Position numbers and translations under genes: made by a program. Positions 1-11,269 of a DNA stretch of 64,000 bases are shown piece after piece. Origin of the DNA: Chrysophaeum taylorii (Eukaryota; Sar; Pelagophyceae; Pelagomonadales; Pelagomonadaceae). Within the stretch, counting starts at the first letter, position 1. Every line of letters begins with the position of its first letter. Location of the stretch: the NCBI GenBank assembly GCA_029834535.1, contig JAQMWT010000105.1, forward strand, positions 80,822 to 144,821, in the 5' to 3' direction. The notes below the pieces were generated by a model. It was not told the DNA's origin and made no database searches. It was given only the letters and a program-made list of their open reading frames with translations.

Positions 1-1142
1 GTCACTTCGACTACGAATTCGACGATCGCGAGTTGATTGCCTTCCTTCTTGACTTTCGGACTATCAACTGCCGGCAACTGTCGTCCAGTCCAATCAGAGA
101 GCTCGGGCCAGGAAGTTGCTCACGGAAGAATATGTGATTTACGCACACGGACTGCGTTCCACCACGAAAAAAAGGCAAAGACTTCCTCCGAGCCTGCGCC
201 GCCCTCCGAGCCTGCGCCTGCCCGCAATCTCTTGGCGGCACTCGACGCACCCGACGCTTGGGACGACGACATTAGTGGCGATGAGCCTTCTTTTGCTATG
301 CCTGAGAACCAGAGATGCCCGATTTCAATGTGGAGGAGTTTGAACAGGTCTTCACTCAATGGATCATCAGGCTGTCGAGATCGCGCAACTGGAAAGAGCA
401 TTATCCTGAACTTGAGAAGAAGGATGAAGTCGGCTTCAGAGATCTGGCTGCTGTGCTCGACGTTGGGCAAGCTGTATCGACCGCTCACCAAGGAAGGAGC
501 AGTATGGGTTCGTTTCTTCCGGACGTGGCGAGAGCCTGCCTCTAAGGGTTTTTTCAATTGGAACACATGGCGCGCAGAGCTACTTTAAGCGCTGCCTGAG
601 CATTGGAAATCTTGTCTCCTGACCGAGGGAAACACGTTTCTCGTCGTGCGGACGAGACGGACAAAGTTGCCCTACTGCGCATGAACAAGAATTTCGTTGC
701 GGCGGCGGCCCGGATTAAGTACAGGGACCTCGTGTGACACGAGACCGAATTTTTCAAACACGCCGAGAGCACCATCCCCGAAGACTCTTCGGAGATGGAG
801 GTTGATGAGGAAGAACCAGACGAAGATACCGAGGTCGTTCGTTCACGTCGCCTAAAGTAAGAAACACTGAACCCCATGCGCGGTAACTCCTCCTTTGCCC
901 CGAAACTCGAAAGAATCTAAGAGCACCAGACCTAGGCAATAGTGCGCGGGGGGCACGGAACTGACGGTGCGCGACAGGGACCGGCGCTGGCGTAAAAAAA
1001 AAAAAAAAAGCGGCGTTCACTTCACAAAGGTTCACGATGGCCACCCACGTAGGGCGACGTGTTCACTTCAAATCACTTCACCAATATTGCGTGGCTGGTG
1101 AAGTGGTTCACGTTCACTTGCTGAAGTGAATTCCCAACGCTG
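1..1142 (+). mobile_element. hAT-1 transposon copy A, 3' part
   Basis: The 3' end of a hAT-type DNA transposon; the window begins inside it. The whole stretch aligns with 19498-20678 of copy B, with scattered substitutions and small indels. It ends in the terminal inverted repeat AGTGAATTCCCAACGCTG (1125-1142), which matches the CAGCG start of copy B and fits the hAT end rule YARNG. The last 130 bases repeat the motif TTCACTTCA in both orientations, as expected for hAT subterminal binding sites. Bases 1-590 hold the remains of the transposase C-terminus, broken into several frames. A run of 16 A lies near 997. The 8 bases after the end (AAACACTT) would be one side of the target duplication; the other side is outside the window. 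Confidence 0.8.
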
Positions 1143-1243
1143 AAACACTTGGATCTTTTTGGGGGGGGGGCGCAGTCTCAGCTCAGCTCAGCTCAGCTCA
1201 GGTCAGCTCTTTTCTTTGCGGACCTTCTCGAGAAGCCATAATT
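1143..1243. repeat. Short low-complexity spacer
   Basis: A run of about 10 G followed by tandem AGCTC pentamers (about 1173-1205). No gene is seen. Confidence 0.6.
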
Positions 1244-1933
1244 TCATGGCGTGACGGCGTACTCGCGATCACATCGTCGTGGACCGTTGAATCCTTGCGC
1301 TTGGAGCCGACGACGGTCGCCAGCACCTCGGCGGTGGCGGAAGTTCATGAGCACTCCCTGACGTGGTTCTGATATGCTTCGAAATGAACGAACTTCGCGC
1401 AGTTCGAGTTGGTGTACTCGACGACGTCGTTTGCGCGCATGGCGACGAAGCCCACGACCCGGAGGGCGGTCCTTTGCCAGTGCCATCGCCGTAGCAGCGA
1501 TAGAGCGCCCGGCCAAGGACCGAAAGCGGGCGAGCTTCCACCGCCTTGCCGTTGACGCAACGGACGATCGGGCCGAGGTTCTACTCGCGAGCTCGTTTTC
1601 GAAGAATTTCCAGAGATGCCCGGCGAGTGCCTGCAGGCCCGCTCCAGCGCCTCTTGATCATTCCGCGGGGCTTGTCTGTTTGACCTCTGAAAGGCCTCGA
1701 CCGCCACCACGTCACCGCGCGCGTCCTCCGAAGTCCCTGACGACGAAAAGAGAGAATGCGATGAACTGTAGCACGCGATAGTCCGTCCGCTTGATATGCA
1801 AGCAGTCGAGCGGGTCGCGAGGACTCCGAGGAGGAGGTGCTTCTGGAGGTGGAAAAGGGCGAGGCAGACGATGACGTTCTGGCAGCCCTCGTAGTCGAAA
1901 ACGCTGTACAGGTCATAGAGCAAGGCTCCGGGT

Positions 1934-1964
<31 letters not shown>

Positions 1965-3694
1965 GTCCGGGGAAGGGAGGTTGACTGCGACGCGGATCTT
2001 CGTGATGGCAACCAAGATGATGTTTTTTCTTGAGATCCTTCAACGAGCCTCGAGCGATGGCTGCACTATCCTGTCCCGGGCCGGGCCCTCAGTTGGGGAT
2101 TCGCGGCGGCTGCGCTTCGTGAGGGTCTGGTGGCGGCCGAAGAGGTCGATGCCGCTCGTGTCGAGGCACACGGTAGGAAGGTTCGAGGTATTGTACTCGG
2201 TGAAGAAAGCCTTGTTGCGGGTTGTGAAGTTGGGCGCGGCGACGGGCTCCATCGCCGGCAGCCGAATCGGGTTGCTCGACAGCTCGCACTCGCCGCCGGA
2301 GATCGGTGGGGATCGGCAAGGCGAGCATGGTGATGATGTAAATCGAGCGAGGGAACGGCGACCCGTCGTCGGGGTGGCGCTCGAACTGGAGGAATGCCTT
2401 GTTGTCGAAAATGATCACGATGCTGCAACACCGAGAAAGCTGAGCCACTGTTGTTCGATGCGCCCGGCGATGGCTTTCTTCCACTGACGTCCGTCTCGTA
2501 AGCCAAAATGTGTGACAACGCGGCTCTTGATCACGTGACGTTTATGGCGAGAAGCGTCAGGATGCGAAGGTCGAGCTTCGTCCGCATCTGGGCGAGGACC
2601 GACTGGAAGGACAAGGAAGGAACGTCGGGGTATCGGTACTCGCCCGCCAAAGGGCCCTTGTCTTCGGATGCTCTCGGCCTGCCGGCGGATCGCGGACTCT
2701 ACTCGCTTGACGACGTTGGCTTCGAGGTGACAGAGGTTGAGTGCACGGCGAGGACCGACGTCCTCGCCGAGTCCGCGGACAATCGATATGGTTTCGCTCA
2801 GGTCCAAGCCGCGCGAGGTTGTCGACGTAGTTTCCCGCGGCTGTTTTGGCTGCGCAGGAGAGGCCGGTAGTGATCGCCTTGGGCCTCGAGATTTCCCGCA
2901 AACCCACGATCTCTCGAGGAGCCCCCAAGTTCTTGGCCTCTAGCTGCGCCACCTCCTGTTCGAGCTCCCTTTTCTGCGCAGCAACCTTAATGGACTCCAT
3001 GCGGGCGAAGTCTCGAGCGCCGTCGTAGTAGTGTGCAGCAGCAGTGTCAGTGTTCGCGATGACGTCGCTTCTCGTCGATCTGGGCTCGTTGCGCGGCGAT
3101 CTTAGCGGTTGCGTTGATGACCGCGCGCTGCTTGTCGATGGTGGCGTCGCGTTCCTCGTAGGCGGCGATGATGAATCGCAAGTTGTAGAGCTCATTGCGC
3201 AAGTCGACAATGGTTACCTCGGCAACGGAGACCGCCGTTTGAGTCTCGGAGAGCTCCTTTTTGAGTCTTTTTTGGTCACTAGTTAGTGTTCTTGACGAGC
3301 TGGTTCTCCCCGACCAGGCGCGACATGTCGCGCCGTACGTCGCCGGTAGGGATCTTGCCCATCCCGAGGACGGCATTGGGGTCACGAGCAGGCGCCGGTG
3401 CATCCTTCTGCGGTCCCTTGGCCGGCGTCGGGTGCGCACGCCGTTTCTCTCGTTGGCGGAGGATCTTCCTGCGTCGGCGCCGGAGTAGCGGCCGACGTCG
3501 GGGAGTCCGGAGCGTCTGGTTCTCCAGGCCGCCGGCGAGATGACCCCCAGGGAGGTGCATTGGAAAAGTTCCAGCGGTGGCAGCCGAGCTGGTGGTCCTT
3601 CGCATCGGCGTCGGCTGGCAAAGTTACACGCGCAGCCAAAGCGTCTAGGAGAAGTTGGAACATGGCAGGACTGCTGTTGTAGTGCTGTCGGCAC
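1244..3694 (-). pseudogene. Decayed unrecognised coding region with coiled coil
   Basis: On the minus strand, protein-like segments continue from one frame to another, from about 3694 down to 1244. Reading 5' to 3' there is a Pro/Ala-rich start, then a strong heptad-like coiled coil (about 3047-3290, with KRLKKELSE and AAYEERDATIDKQRAV). A second coiled-coil stretch follows (about 2860-3030, KRELEQEVAQLEAKN), then mixed segments. A (GAC)9-10 run at about 1936-1965 codes for homopolymers. At least four frame changes interrupt the reading, so it is either a multi-exon gene whose splice sites I cannot fix or a decayed one. I do not recognise the family. Plus-strand frames here look like shadows. 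Confidence 0.35.
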
Positions 3695-5130
3695 TTTGGT
3701 ACTAACGCTCGATGGTGTCTAATGTTTTGCTAAAAACCTGGTTGAGCTCGCTGCGAGAGATTGGATTCGTGATTGGCTTCGCTCGGAGACACGGTCCGCG
3801 AAGTTCGAATTTATAATAACCCAGCGCCCCGCCGTGCAAACTTGCGACGCGGCCTCGCGGATTCGGTCATTACAGCGCTTCGCAGCCGTCTTGAGAAGCC
3901 GTGTCACGACGCGTCCCGTAGGGCGTCCGCTTTCCACTCCTCTCCGCTTCACAATGACTCGACCGTTGGATGAGGGAGTCGAAAACTTGCTTTGGAATTT
4001 TAATCAATAAAGTCCGTTGGAAACGTATCTTGAATTATTGTTTGCAACTCCCAGGCTCAAAGAGCCTCATGAGCGCATATCTGTTCTTCTATCATAAACG
4101 AGATCTCCGAGCCTCAGGTGAGAGGTTTGCGTGTTTGTGGCGACGACGCGAAGTAACAAAACCAGAAGACTGCACTCCTGAGAGCGTGATTGACGTAAAG
4201 GGGGGAGCGTGTGGTGGGTGGACACAGTCTTCGTAACTCGAACTGTTCTTCAAGCAAAAACTGTAGATAACAAGGGTCTAGGGTCACTATGAAAGGGCTA
4301 GGGTCACTAACGAAGGGTTAGGTGCACTGAACACCCCCTCGAGTGATGCTCTGGTGTACGCAGGTGCACGTGGCTCACTCGGTGGTGCGTCGTAATGTTT
4401 CATTCGCTGACCATGTAATGACGGAGAGCTTGAGAGTCATACAAGTCGGTGAGGAGCAGCTTCGTTGGAGTGTCCGAGAAATGCGGTAAGTCGTCACACG
4501 AAGTATCTAGGGGAGAACCTCCTTCGTCTTAGTGTGTGAGGATGTCCTTTTGCTCCTCGTTGTATTAAATCCACGTTCACCCGAAATCGTGCAAGTCGTG
4601 TGGGAAGTCAGTCCACGGTTGGCTGGAGCTTCGAGAAGAAAGAAGTTCTGCCACATTGGTCTTTCTTTGTTGGAGACACCAGAAACAGCGCACGCGACGT
4701 GGGTCACCATGATCGCCCGCGCTGATAGTCGAAAAGATCCTTATGTCGATATCTTTGGATGGTTGGCTGTCGATACAGCTCCCTCGTTGTCAATCAGCAC
4801 GGGTATTGCTGTGACCTCGTGACAGGTGGAAAACCCGAACATGAACGGTACCGGTTCCATAGGCGCATGGAACCATACTGCTTCATCTGCAATGGATGCA
4901 GCAGCAATGATCTCTGCATGCAGTGTTGATTTAGCCGTGATGGTTTGTCTCTTGGAGGACCAGTCGTGAGTCGAGCCGCAACATTCTTGTCTCGGGCTTA
5001 ATGCTGCGTTTCTTAGGGCTTACCCTAAATAACAGAGGGTTTATAAGATTATGGTCGATGATGACGTGGAGTGCAAGAATGTTGACGTGGCGGAGAGCGA
5101 AGACACTAGCGCATTGCCATCCCCCTTACA
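3695..5130. other. Intergenic, with an LTR-like scrap
   Basis: No supported gene. Bases about 4090-4165 resemble the middle of the Gypsy-1 LTR (shared ATCATAAACGA, GCCTCA..TGAGAGG and TGTGGCGACGA), so this is probably a remnant LTR of a related element. Bases about 4270-4330 contain irregular copies of AGGGTCACTA. A 96-codon frame at 4532-4822 has no recognisable features, and I do not call it a gene. Confidence 0.45.
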
Positions 5131-5260
5131 CCCACTCACCCCACTCTCCTTTCAGCTCGACGCTCTCACCCCCGCCAATCTAAGCTGCTGCTTTGATCAG
5201 CGCACGCTCCGCCCTCTAGCCTTTGAGTTTACTCCTAAACCCGTGTGAACACCCCACCGC
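5131..5260 (+). repeat. Dispersed repeat R2, copy 1
   Basis: A segment containing CCCCCGCCAATCTAAGCTGC and TTTGAGTTTACTC. It recurs at about 54477-54585 in the same orientation, and partly at about 17155-17235 in the opposite orientation. It directly abuts the Gypsy-1 5' LTR. No coding potential or terminal repeats were seen, so its class is unknown. Confidence 0.6.
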
Positions 5261-5279
5261 CAATCTAAGCTGCTTTTCG

Positions 5280-5617
5280 TGTAGGCGTAAACTTCTGCTT
5301 CTTAGGGCTTACCCTACCTCTTAGGGCATACCCTACCTCTCAGGGCTTACCCTACCTCCTTTCCTCTGACGTCAATGCCACCTGTATTGGCGACGTCACT
5401 TTATTTCCGTGACATTGCGTCACCCGTTTTTCTTCACCAAGGGTATCTTTTTATCATAAACGAACTCCCAACCTCAAGTTAAGAGGCTTGGCGAGTGACT
5501 TGTGTGTGGCGACGAACGGCCGGCCCCTAGCCTAGCACGCCGACCTCGAGTCTAGAGGTGATCGATGTGTCGGCGAAACACCCCTGAGCCGGGCCCGGAG
5601 CCGTTTCTCCCCCCACA
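5280..5617 (+). repeat. Gypsy-1 5' LTR
   Basis: It begins TGTAGGCGTAAACTTC, matching TGTGGCGGAAACTC at the 3' LTR start. It ends ..CCCCACA two bases before the primer-binding site, the same spacing as in Gypsy-2. It contains three tandem copies of a 20-base unit around AGGGCTTACCCTACCTC (about 5300-5360), present about once in the 3' LTR. The downstream part shares CTCAAG..GAGAGG..TTG and TGTGTGGCGACGAA with the 3' LTR. Confidence 0.7.
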
Positions 5618-5619
5618 AG

Positions 5620-5629
5620 TGGTGGAGGA
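5620..5629 (+). promoter_or_regulatory. Gypsy-1 primer-binding site
   Basis: TGGTGGAGGA lies two bases after the 5' LTR end. Gypsy-2 has the same ten bases at the same spacing (35973-35982). The leading TGG would pair with a tRNA 3' CCA end. I have not identified the primer tRNA. Confidence 0.6.
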
Positions 5630-6071
5630 CACGAGACTACGACGACTACATCGGTCGCCGCGAAACGAGCGTCTTGCTGTTGCTCTACACGGTCGGAATC
5701 AGCGTGCACGCCTTGATCAAGCGTGCCGAAACGTTCCCGAACGACCGTATTTACGCGTGAGTATCTCCGCGTACTTTTTTCGTTTACGTACATTATCCTC
5801 GAATCGTACGAGCGCGCATCGTTCTCGGCGACGCGCTATCCGGATTTGCCGCCGAGAGTATCCTGTCCGCGGAGTGGTGTCGCGAACCACAGGCATCTGA
5901 AGTGCACGAAGCAGAAGAGGTTCCCCGCACACGTTTTAACTTTGTTTTGGTCGACGTGAGTACGCACGATTACCGATTGCGGATCGCGTCGTGGGCATTG
6001 TTGAGCCCGAATTTGCGCCGAGTTGAATACGGCACCTTCACTCTTTTGGAACTGTTCTGCACTCGGTCGAC

Positions 6072-7381
6072 TTGGGCGAACGGCGATGGCGGCAGAGTCG
6101 GCTGACGAGCCGGCGAACCGCCCCCCAACTCCAATACGTCAATTCGAAGACGAGAAGGTTGACGATGTTGAAGAAGTCAGAGAGAGAGATGATGATGATG
6201 ACGACGACAACGACGGCGAATAGTCAAGCCGCCGACCGCCGACGGCGCCGCACCCAGGACCAGCTCCAGCGCCCGGCAGAGGTCCAGTTGACGACCAAGA
6301 AGAATACAACGCGATGGCGTACTTTCAAGCCGAGTTGGAAAGGACAACTGCGGCAAGGAAAGTTCTTGAAGCTGAGTTACGACGGCAGCAAGAGGAGGAT
6401 GAGGAGCTGCTGCGCCGACAAGAAATGGACGCGATTCGTGCAGAGCTGCAACGAGAACGAGAAAGGCTGCATGCACTCCGAGAAGAGTCCAATCGACGCC
6501 GCCGTGAGGCCGAACACAAGTCCGCAGATATGAACGCCGATGAGCCAAGAGGCACGGGTCGATGCCGTCGAGTTTCGGCGGAACAATCGGCTCGAGATCG
6601 TGACGCCGACGTTCCCAACGTAAGATCCACGAGCAACGACGATGAGGGCAAGGAGATGAAGTTTTTCAAGGGGTTATCCGAAGCGTTTTCGACAGCAATC
6701 ACCAAAGCCATCACGACCTCTAGACGACGATCGAGCGGTGGACTGAAGACCGTAACCTTTAAATTGATTATTGATGGACGTGATCAAGATCAATTCGACC
6801 TGGATTCGGCAGTCGTGATGACTGCGTTATCCGAGGAGCATTATAGCTTAGAGAAGCTGCGCTACCTTCTGCCGGTTCATCTCCGCGACACAGTTGCATC
6901 TCTTTTCAGGGAACATCTGCTAGAGCATGAAAGTCATTGCGAAGAGCTGGCACATCCCTCGCAATTCTACCTGCGGTTGGACGTTGGCGACGAGGATTAT
7001 GTATCAGAAGTCCGACGTTTACGGCAGTTCAATAAGCGTTTTAACCGCCGCGTTTTGGATTACTTCCGGTCTACCTGCCGACCTCCACGGATGCAAGAAG
7101 AGCTGATAAGAAAGTTAAGAGGGGTCACCCAGGACATGATTCCGAAGAAGAGTAGCGAACGCCGTGTGCATACCTACTGCACGAAATTTCAAAACGAAGC
7201 CCTGGCTTTTTGTGCCGCCTCTGGCCGCAGTGTCGATGATGTGGAGAACTTGGATCATTCGGCTCGCGGTTTGGAGTCGGAACAGCTCAGACGGAGGGTC
7301 CGCAACACGCGGAGCGGCAACCCAGACCTCTACACGACGTTCGCGGGGACGATGGCCTTGATCCTGCGGTTGGGAAAATGA
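6072..7381 (+). pseudogene. Gypsy-1 gag, N-terminal and capsid-like part
   Basis: Structural protein of the retrotransposon particle. The longest frame is 6314-7381 (355 codons). It starts with a highly charged coiled coil (residues about 1-70, Arg/Glu-rich). A conserved capsid-like region follows, recognisable by close similarity to Gypsy-2 gag (shared IDGRDQ.QF.LDSA, YFRSTCRPPR and PKKS.ER.V.TYCT.FQ.EAL). A GAT/GAC run at about 6187-6215 lies in the upstream part, which reads in another frame. The frame closes at 7381, 8 bases before the next gag frame begins, so gag is split by a frameshift or stop relative to Gypsy-2, where the two parts are continuous. Confidence 0.7.
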
Positions 7382-7388
7382 CCATGTT

Positions 7389-8648
7389 TTGTCGCTGGAA
7401 GAGAGGAAAGAGCGTGGCCAGCGACCGCCTCTAAACCCGAACCGGCCGCCGCGAGTACGTGGAGCTCGTGCTATGGCGACTTCCCACAGAGGACCAAAAC
7501 CGTCGGAAGATGAGTATTCCAAGCTATTCGACGACCCAACGGCCTGGTTCAAATTGCCGTGTATGAGCTGTGGGTTCTTCTTGTCGACTCACGATGATGA
7601 AGCGAATGTAGATTATGTGCGTACCCGCGATCCGGATCCTTATAATTGCGCCATGTACGCGCGTATCGAAAATGGAGGACAGCCAATGTCTCGCAAAGTG
7701 TGGGCGCGGCACCCTCGACGCAAGAAGGACGAGCCATCTAATCGACGCCGACACGAGAACCCGAAGCGCGAGGAGCCGCACAAGGACAGAAGCAACGCCA
7801 ACGCGACCATTGGCTCTGTTGATACGGCGCTGTTGAACGAGTTCCTCAAGGATTCCAAAGAGAATAAGGCGAATTCGACGTTCTCAGCGAAATCTCGATC
7901 GTCGAGTCGGCGGCGCAGTCGCAGTCCCCGACGGCGCAGTCGCAGTCCCCGTAAACGCCACCCGCGCGATGAAGAGGACAGGCACAGCGACCGATCCGAT
8001 GCCGGCCGCTACTGGGAAGAGTCGGGCCATTCGAGTGCTACCTTTGCGTTTCTTCGGTTGTCTTCGGCTATGACGGTGCCTTATGGCGCTTATTTCTACC
8101 CGAACACGGTCACCGAAACCAACCAATCCACCCAAGTCCCCACAGGTTCAACCACCCCGGATAGCCTCGCTCCTCAACAGCCTCTCGCACTGGTTCCGAT
8201 GGCTTCCGATGCGAGCACCGTTCGGAGGGATTCTACTCAGGCTTTCGACGAGTTAACAGGTGATGAACTGGAAGCTCCCTTGCGGTCCGCCGAGGACCAG
8301 TCGCTCCGAAGCGCCCCGCGCTACTGGACCGACGGCTCGGACTCCGGTGAAGAGTTTTTGGATCTTTTCGACCCAGCGTCCCGTTCTGCGGGACAACATG
8401 ATTCGTCGTACGACGACTCCACTCGTGTTTTTGACGATGCTGCGCTTGATGCCATTGGTTTGGACTCGAATTCTCCTCCGGATGATCAGCCAGAGGCTGC
8501 TCCAATTCCCGAGTTGATTGATCACCCCTCCGAAAGCGAGCTCTCCGATGAATCCAGCTATGTTACCGACGATGGCCTTTTGTTGCTAGATTTGACGTCG
8601 AGGACGACGCCTTCCTTTTCTGCAGCCCACCCCCGACCAACCGTTTAA
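7389..8648 (+). pseudogene. Gypsy-1 gag, zinc-binding and SR-rich part
   Basis: A 419-codon frame that continues gag. Near residues 58-90 it has a Cys/His cluster (CMSCGFFLSTHDD, then a Cys about 30 residues on). This matches CPHCGFFWTTHDED in Gypsy-2 and occupies the place where Ty3/Gypsy elements usually have a CCHC zinc knuckle. Residues about 170-195 are Arg-Ser repeats (RRRSRSPRRRSRSPRK). The C-terminal half is acidic and Ser/Asp-rich, and ends in a Pro-rich tract that also occurs in Gypsy-2 just before its deletion point. A nucleic-acid-binding role for the Cys/His and SR parts is inferred from position and composition. Confidence 0.65.
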
Positions 8649-8655
8649 ACCGCTT

Positions 8656-9843
8656 TTGATCACTTCGATCTCGAGTGCGACGGCCAAGGAGGTAGATGTG
8701 GATGCGCGAGGAATATCGGACGAGATGCTGCAAGATTCGTTCATGGAATCACAAGATGACTCTCGCGTTTCGCCAACAAAGGATTGCCAGGCGCCGCCCT
8801 CGATTGATGAGAGCCGCGTGATTTGGGAGGAACCCGAGCGGACTATGGCCGATGAGAGAAGCCGCCGCCAATTGTCCAATGTTGGTCGCGAGAGTGACGA
8901 TGATGAGACGAAATCGAGTTTACAGAAGCTGTGGACAAGAGTGCAAACTTTCTAGCGAAGAAACCGCCAGAACGGAAAGAAGTTCGATTCCGGCGTGAAG
9001 GCCAGGAGCTTTTTGCTGATGAAGGGTTAATCGGAGTCTGGTTTTGCTCTCGACAAGAGGATGACGAGGGTCGAAGCAATGGAAGAAGTCTGGAAGAGCT
9101 CCGATGTCGCAGTTGGGTGCGAAGAAGAGGCCGAAGCCCATTTGCTGAGCCCCGTCGAGCTGCCGCCGGAATGGGATAAGGAACCTCTAGACAAAGTTTT
9201 CGAGGATGAGACAGATTTTTGGACGACGGCATAATCCTTTATGTGGAGAATCGCGTCTGTGACAATGCCAGAGCCCGGCGACGCGAAGCCCAGGTCCAGA
9301 TGTTATCAAACACGCTCTCGCCGAAGGACGGAAGGACGATCGAACAAGATCGAGTGACCATCAGCTGTTTAGACCCGGGTACGTTAACGTTCATGGGAGG
9401 TCAAATGGACAAGGATCGAGACAGACCGAAGTACGCTACGACACTTGGCGTGGATGATGTTTCCTATATCTGTCGAAATTTGGCTGCCCAACTCGAGGAT
9501 GAAGGCCTGATTATGGGCCAAGGAGAGCTAGCTGCCCGTGAAACGCACCCTCTATGGGTCAGGTTTGAATAAGACGACCATCCATAAATGGATCGCTTTA
9601 CGCGTTGCATTGGCTGACAAAGTCACAGCCCCGATAGTTGCCATTGTCGCTGATACCGACCGATTGTTCCTGCTTGGAGGCCGCGACCTGCGCGTGATGG
9701 GAGCTGTCGTGGATTACCCTCGTAATCGGATTTCCTTTTATCGGACTCGAGTCGCGTATGGTCGCCAGTCGGTGTCGACGACAATTGGAGTACCACCAAC
9801 CCTGCCTTCTCGGATGTCAAAAGAATCTGATAGACCGAAGTGA
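8656..9843 (+). pseudogene. Gypsy-1 aspartic protease region, decayed
   Basis: Several frames together resemble a gag-pol linker followed by a retropepsin. The best segment is near 9680-9760: FLLGGRDLRVMGAVVDY followed by PRNRISFYRTRV. It fits the C-terminal retropepsin pattern (hydrophobic-LG.D.L...GA.VDY...I.F) and recurs in Gypsy-3 (VDFPHDRICF region, about 62860-62923, minus). An upstream FLAKKPPERKE segment (about 8950) is also shared with Gypsy-3 (about 63640-63690). I could not place the catalytic DTG confidently: VADTD at about 9650 is too close to the C-terminal motif, so the true site may be lost in a frameshift. The whole block is absent from Gypsy-2. Confidence 0.55.
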
Positions 9844-9982
9844 TCGCCTATGCCGCGCGCACCCTAATGGTTGAGCCCGGTCGAACCTATAATGTTCCAG
9901 TTTCCCTTTCGCAGCCCTGCAACCCGGTCAAGTCTTCGTCTCGACGTCTGCGAGCTACGAACAGCTAGGACTTGTCAGCGGC

Positions 9983-11267
9983 ATGTGTTCTTCCTGTGAC
10001 GAACAGGACAAGCGATCCGCTCGAGTGGCTGTGTTACAAGAAGTGCCGACCACTGTGATGCAAGGCGAGGTTATCGCTCTAGGCGACATTGTTCGGTACC
10101 AGGACGAGTTGAACGTGGAAGCAATCGAGGCTGTAACGAAGGAGCTTGGTGCCAGTTACGACAAAGGGAGTCTCTCCTTCACTGTCTCTGTCGAAAGTTA
10201 TTTGAGTCACAGCGATGAATCCTCTCCGCCGATGCTGTTGGGAGCCACTTCGAATGGTCTTCGTTCGCCTGAGCCAGTTGCGTCTGCTCGAAAGGACGAG
10301 ACAGCCGAGGACGATTTCGTTTACCGATCTGACGAGGACGAGCGGAGGTGTCGATACGCTACCAAAAGTGAGATTCGCAAGCGGTATGAAAAGGCCCAAT
10401 GGCTGCCGATCACCTATCGCAACGTGGCTATGCTGTTCAGCGGACCCGGGGGATGCACTTTAGGATTGCAACGAGCTAACGAGATGTGCGAGATGTCTTT
10501 TCGGGTCGTCTAAGCCCTCGACTCTCCCGAAACTGCCAACAAGATTCATCATGCGAACTTCCCGAATATCCCGATTGTTCAGCATACTCTCTGCGGTCGG
10601 TATGACACAGCCTTGCGTTTGATCAACATCATATTTGATAGGGAAAGAATGGTCATAATCGATGTGCATTGCTTCGCCGCCTTGCGTGCATTCCGCAGTG
10701 CAATCTGACTTTAAGGGATGTGGGCAAGGGTGTCACTGCAAGTCACAATGGACCATTAAACTGTGCAAGAAAGCCGGCTTTCTACTCTGGTTAATTGAAC
10801 AAGAAGCCTCGATCATCTCCTACGTGGCCCAATTGCACTCTTTCGTTTATGTCGTCAATTTTTACGACATCACGCCCAACCTGATGAGCTGCCGCGTGCG
10901 TTTGTTGATTTCCAGTCACCCGCTGCACCTGCGAGAAGCCCCAAAAAACTTGCTCGAACATGCACAAACCAAGTTCGCAGCACAGCCTGGCTATGGTGGC
11001 GAGCGACATTTAGTGCTTCAGATGAACGATCTTGGTTCGTCCCGAGACGCCACGGAGGCCGCCTACACGGTCACGCGTGTCCCTCTTCGAATGGGGCCCC
11101 ATCGCTCCGAGGCCAAGCCGTTGACCCTCAAGATGACCACCGAATTGTTGACTATGCCGCCGGATTATATGATTGGGCAGGCTTATCCAAGACAGCCTCG
11201 CTCAAAAATCTAGCGTCTATCGTACCTCCAGACACTCTCGCTATCCTAGCTACCAATCTGCACAACT
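9983..11267 (+). pseudogene. C5 cytosine-DNA methyltransferase inside Gypsy-1, decayed
   Basis: The remains of a DNMT-type enzyme, which would methylate cytosine at C5 using S-adenosylmethionine. Motif I is at 10424-10468 (AMLFSGPGGCTLGL, the F.G.GG...G SAM loop). After it comes VV-stop-ALDSPETANKI..ANFP (motif II region), where a TAA at 10511-10513 sits where acidic residues are usual. Motif IV has the catalytic ASPPC at 10671-10685. Motif VI is LLWLIEQ with the Glu at 10797. Motif VIII is YDITPNLMSCRVRLL at 10863-10907. A motif IX-like stretch (TELLTMPPDYM) lies near 11139-11170, and a motif X-like stretch (SIVPPDTLAILATNL) near 11215-11265. Order and spacing fit the family. One stop and at least two frameshifts (near 10640-10660 and 11170) kill it. 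It sits between protease and RT. Gypsy-3 has the same domain; Gypsy-2 lacks it. The 9983-10400 part is a Ser/Glu-rich linker without a recognised fold. Confidence 0.72.
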
Positions 11268-11269
11268 CC

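Noticed and set aside
1936-1965. A functional triplet-repeat locus
   Set aside because: A short (GAC)9-10 run in a decayed region; similar runs occur at 6187 and 21545 without any pattern.
5300-5360. Telomere-like TTAGGG/CCCTA repeats
   Set aside because: The unit is a 20-base LTR-internal repeat (AGGGCTTACCCTACCTC), not a 6-base telomere array.
10460-10669. A minus-strand frame over methyltransferase motif II
   Set aside because: The plus strand carries ordered methyltransferase motifs; the minus frame has none.
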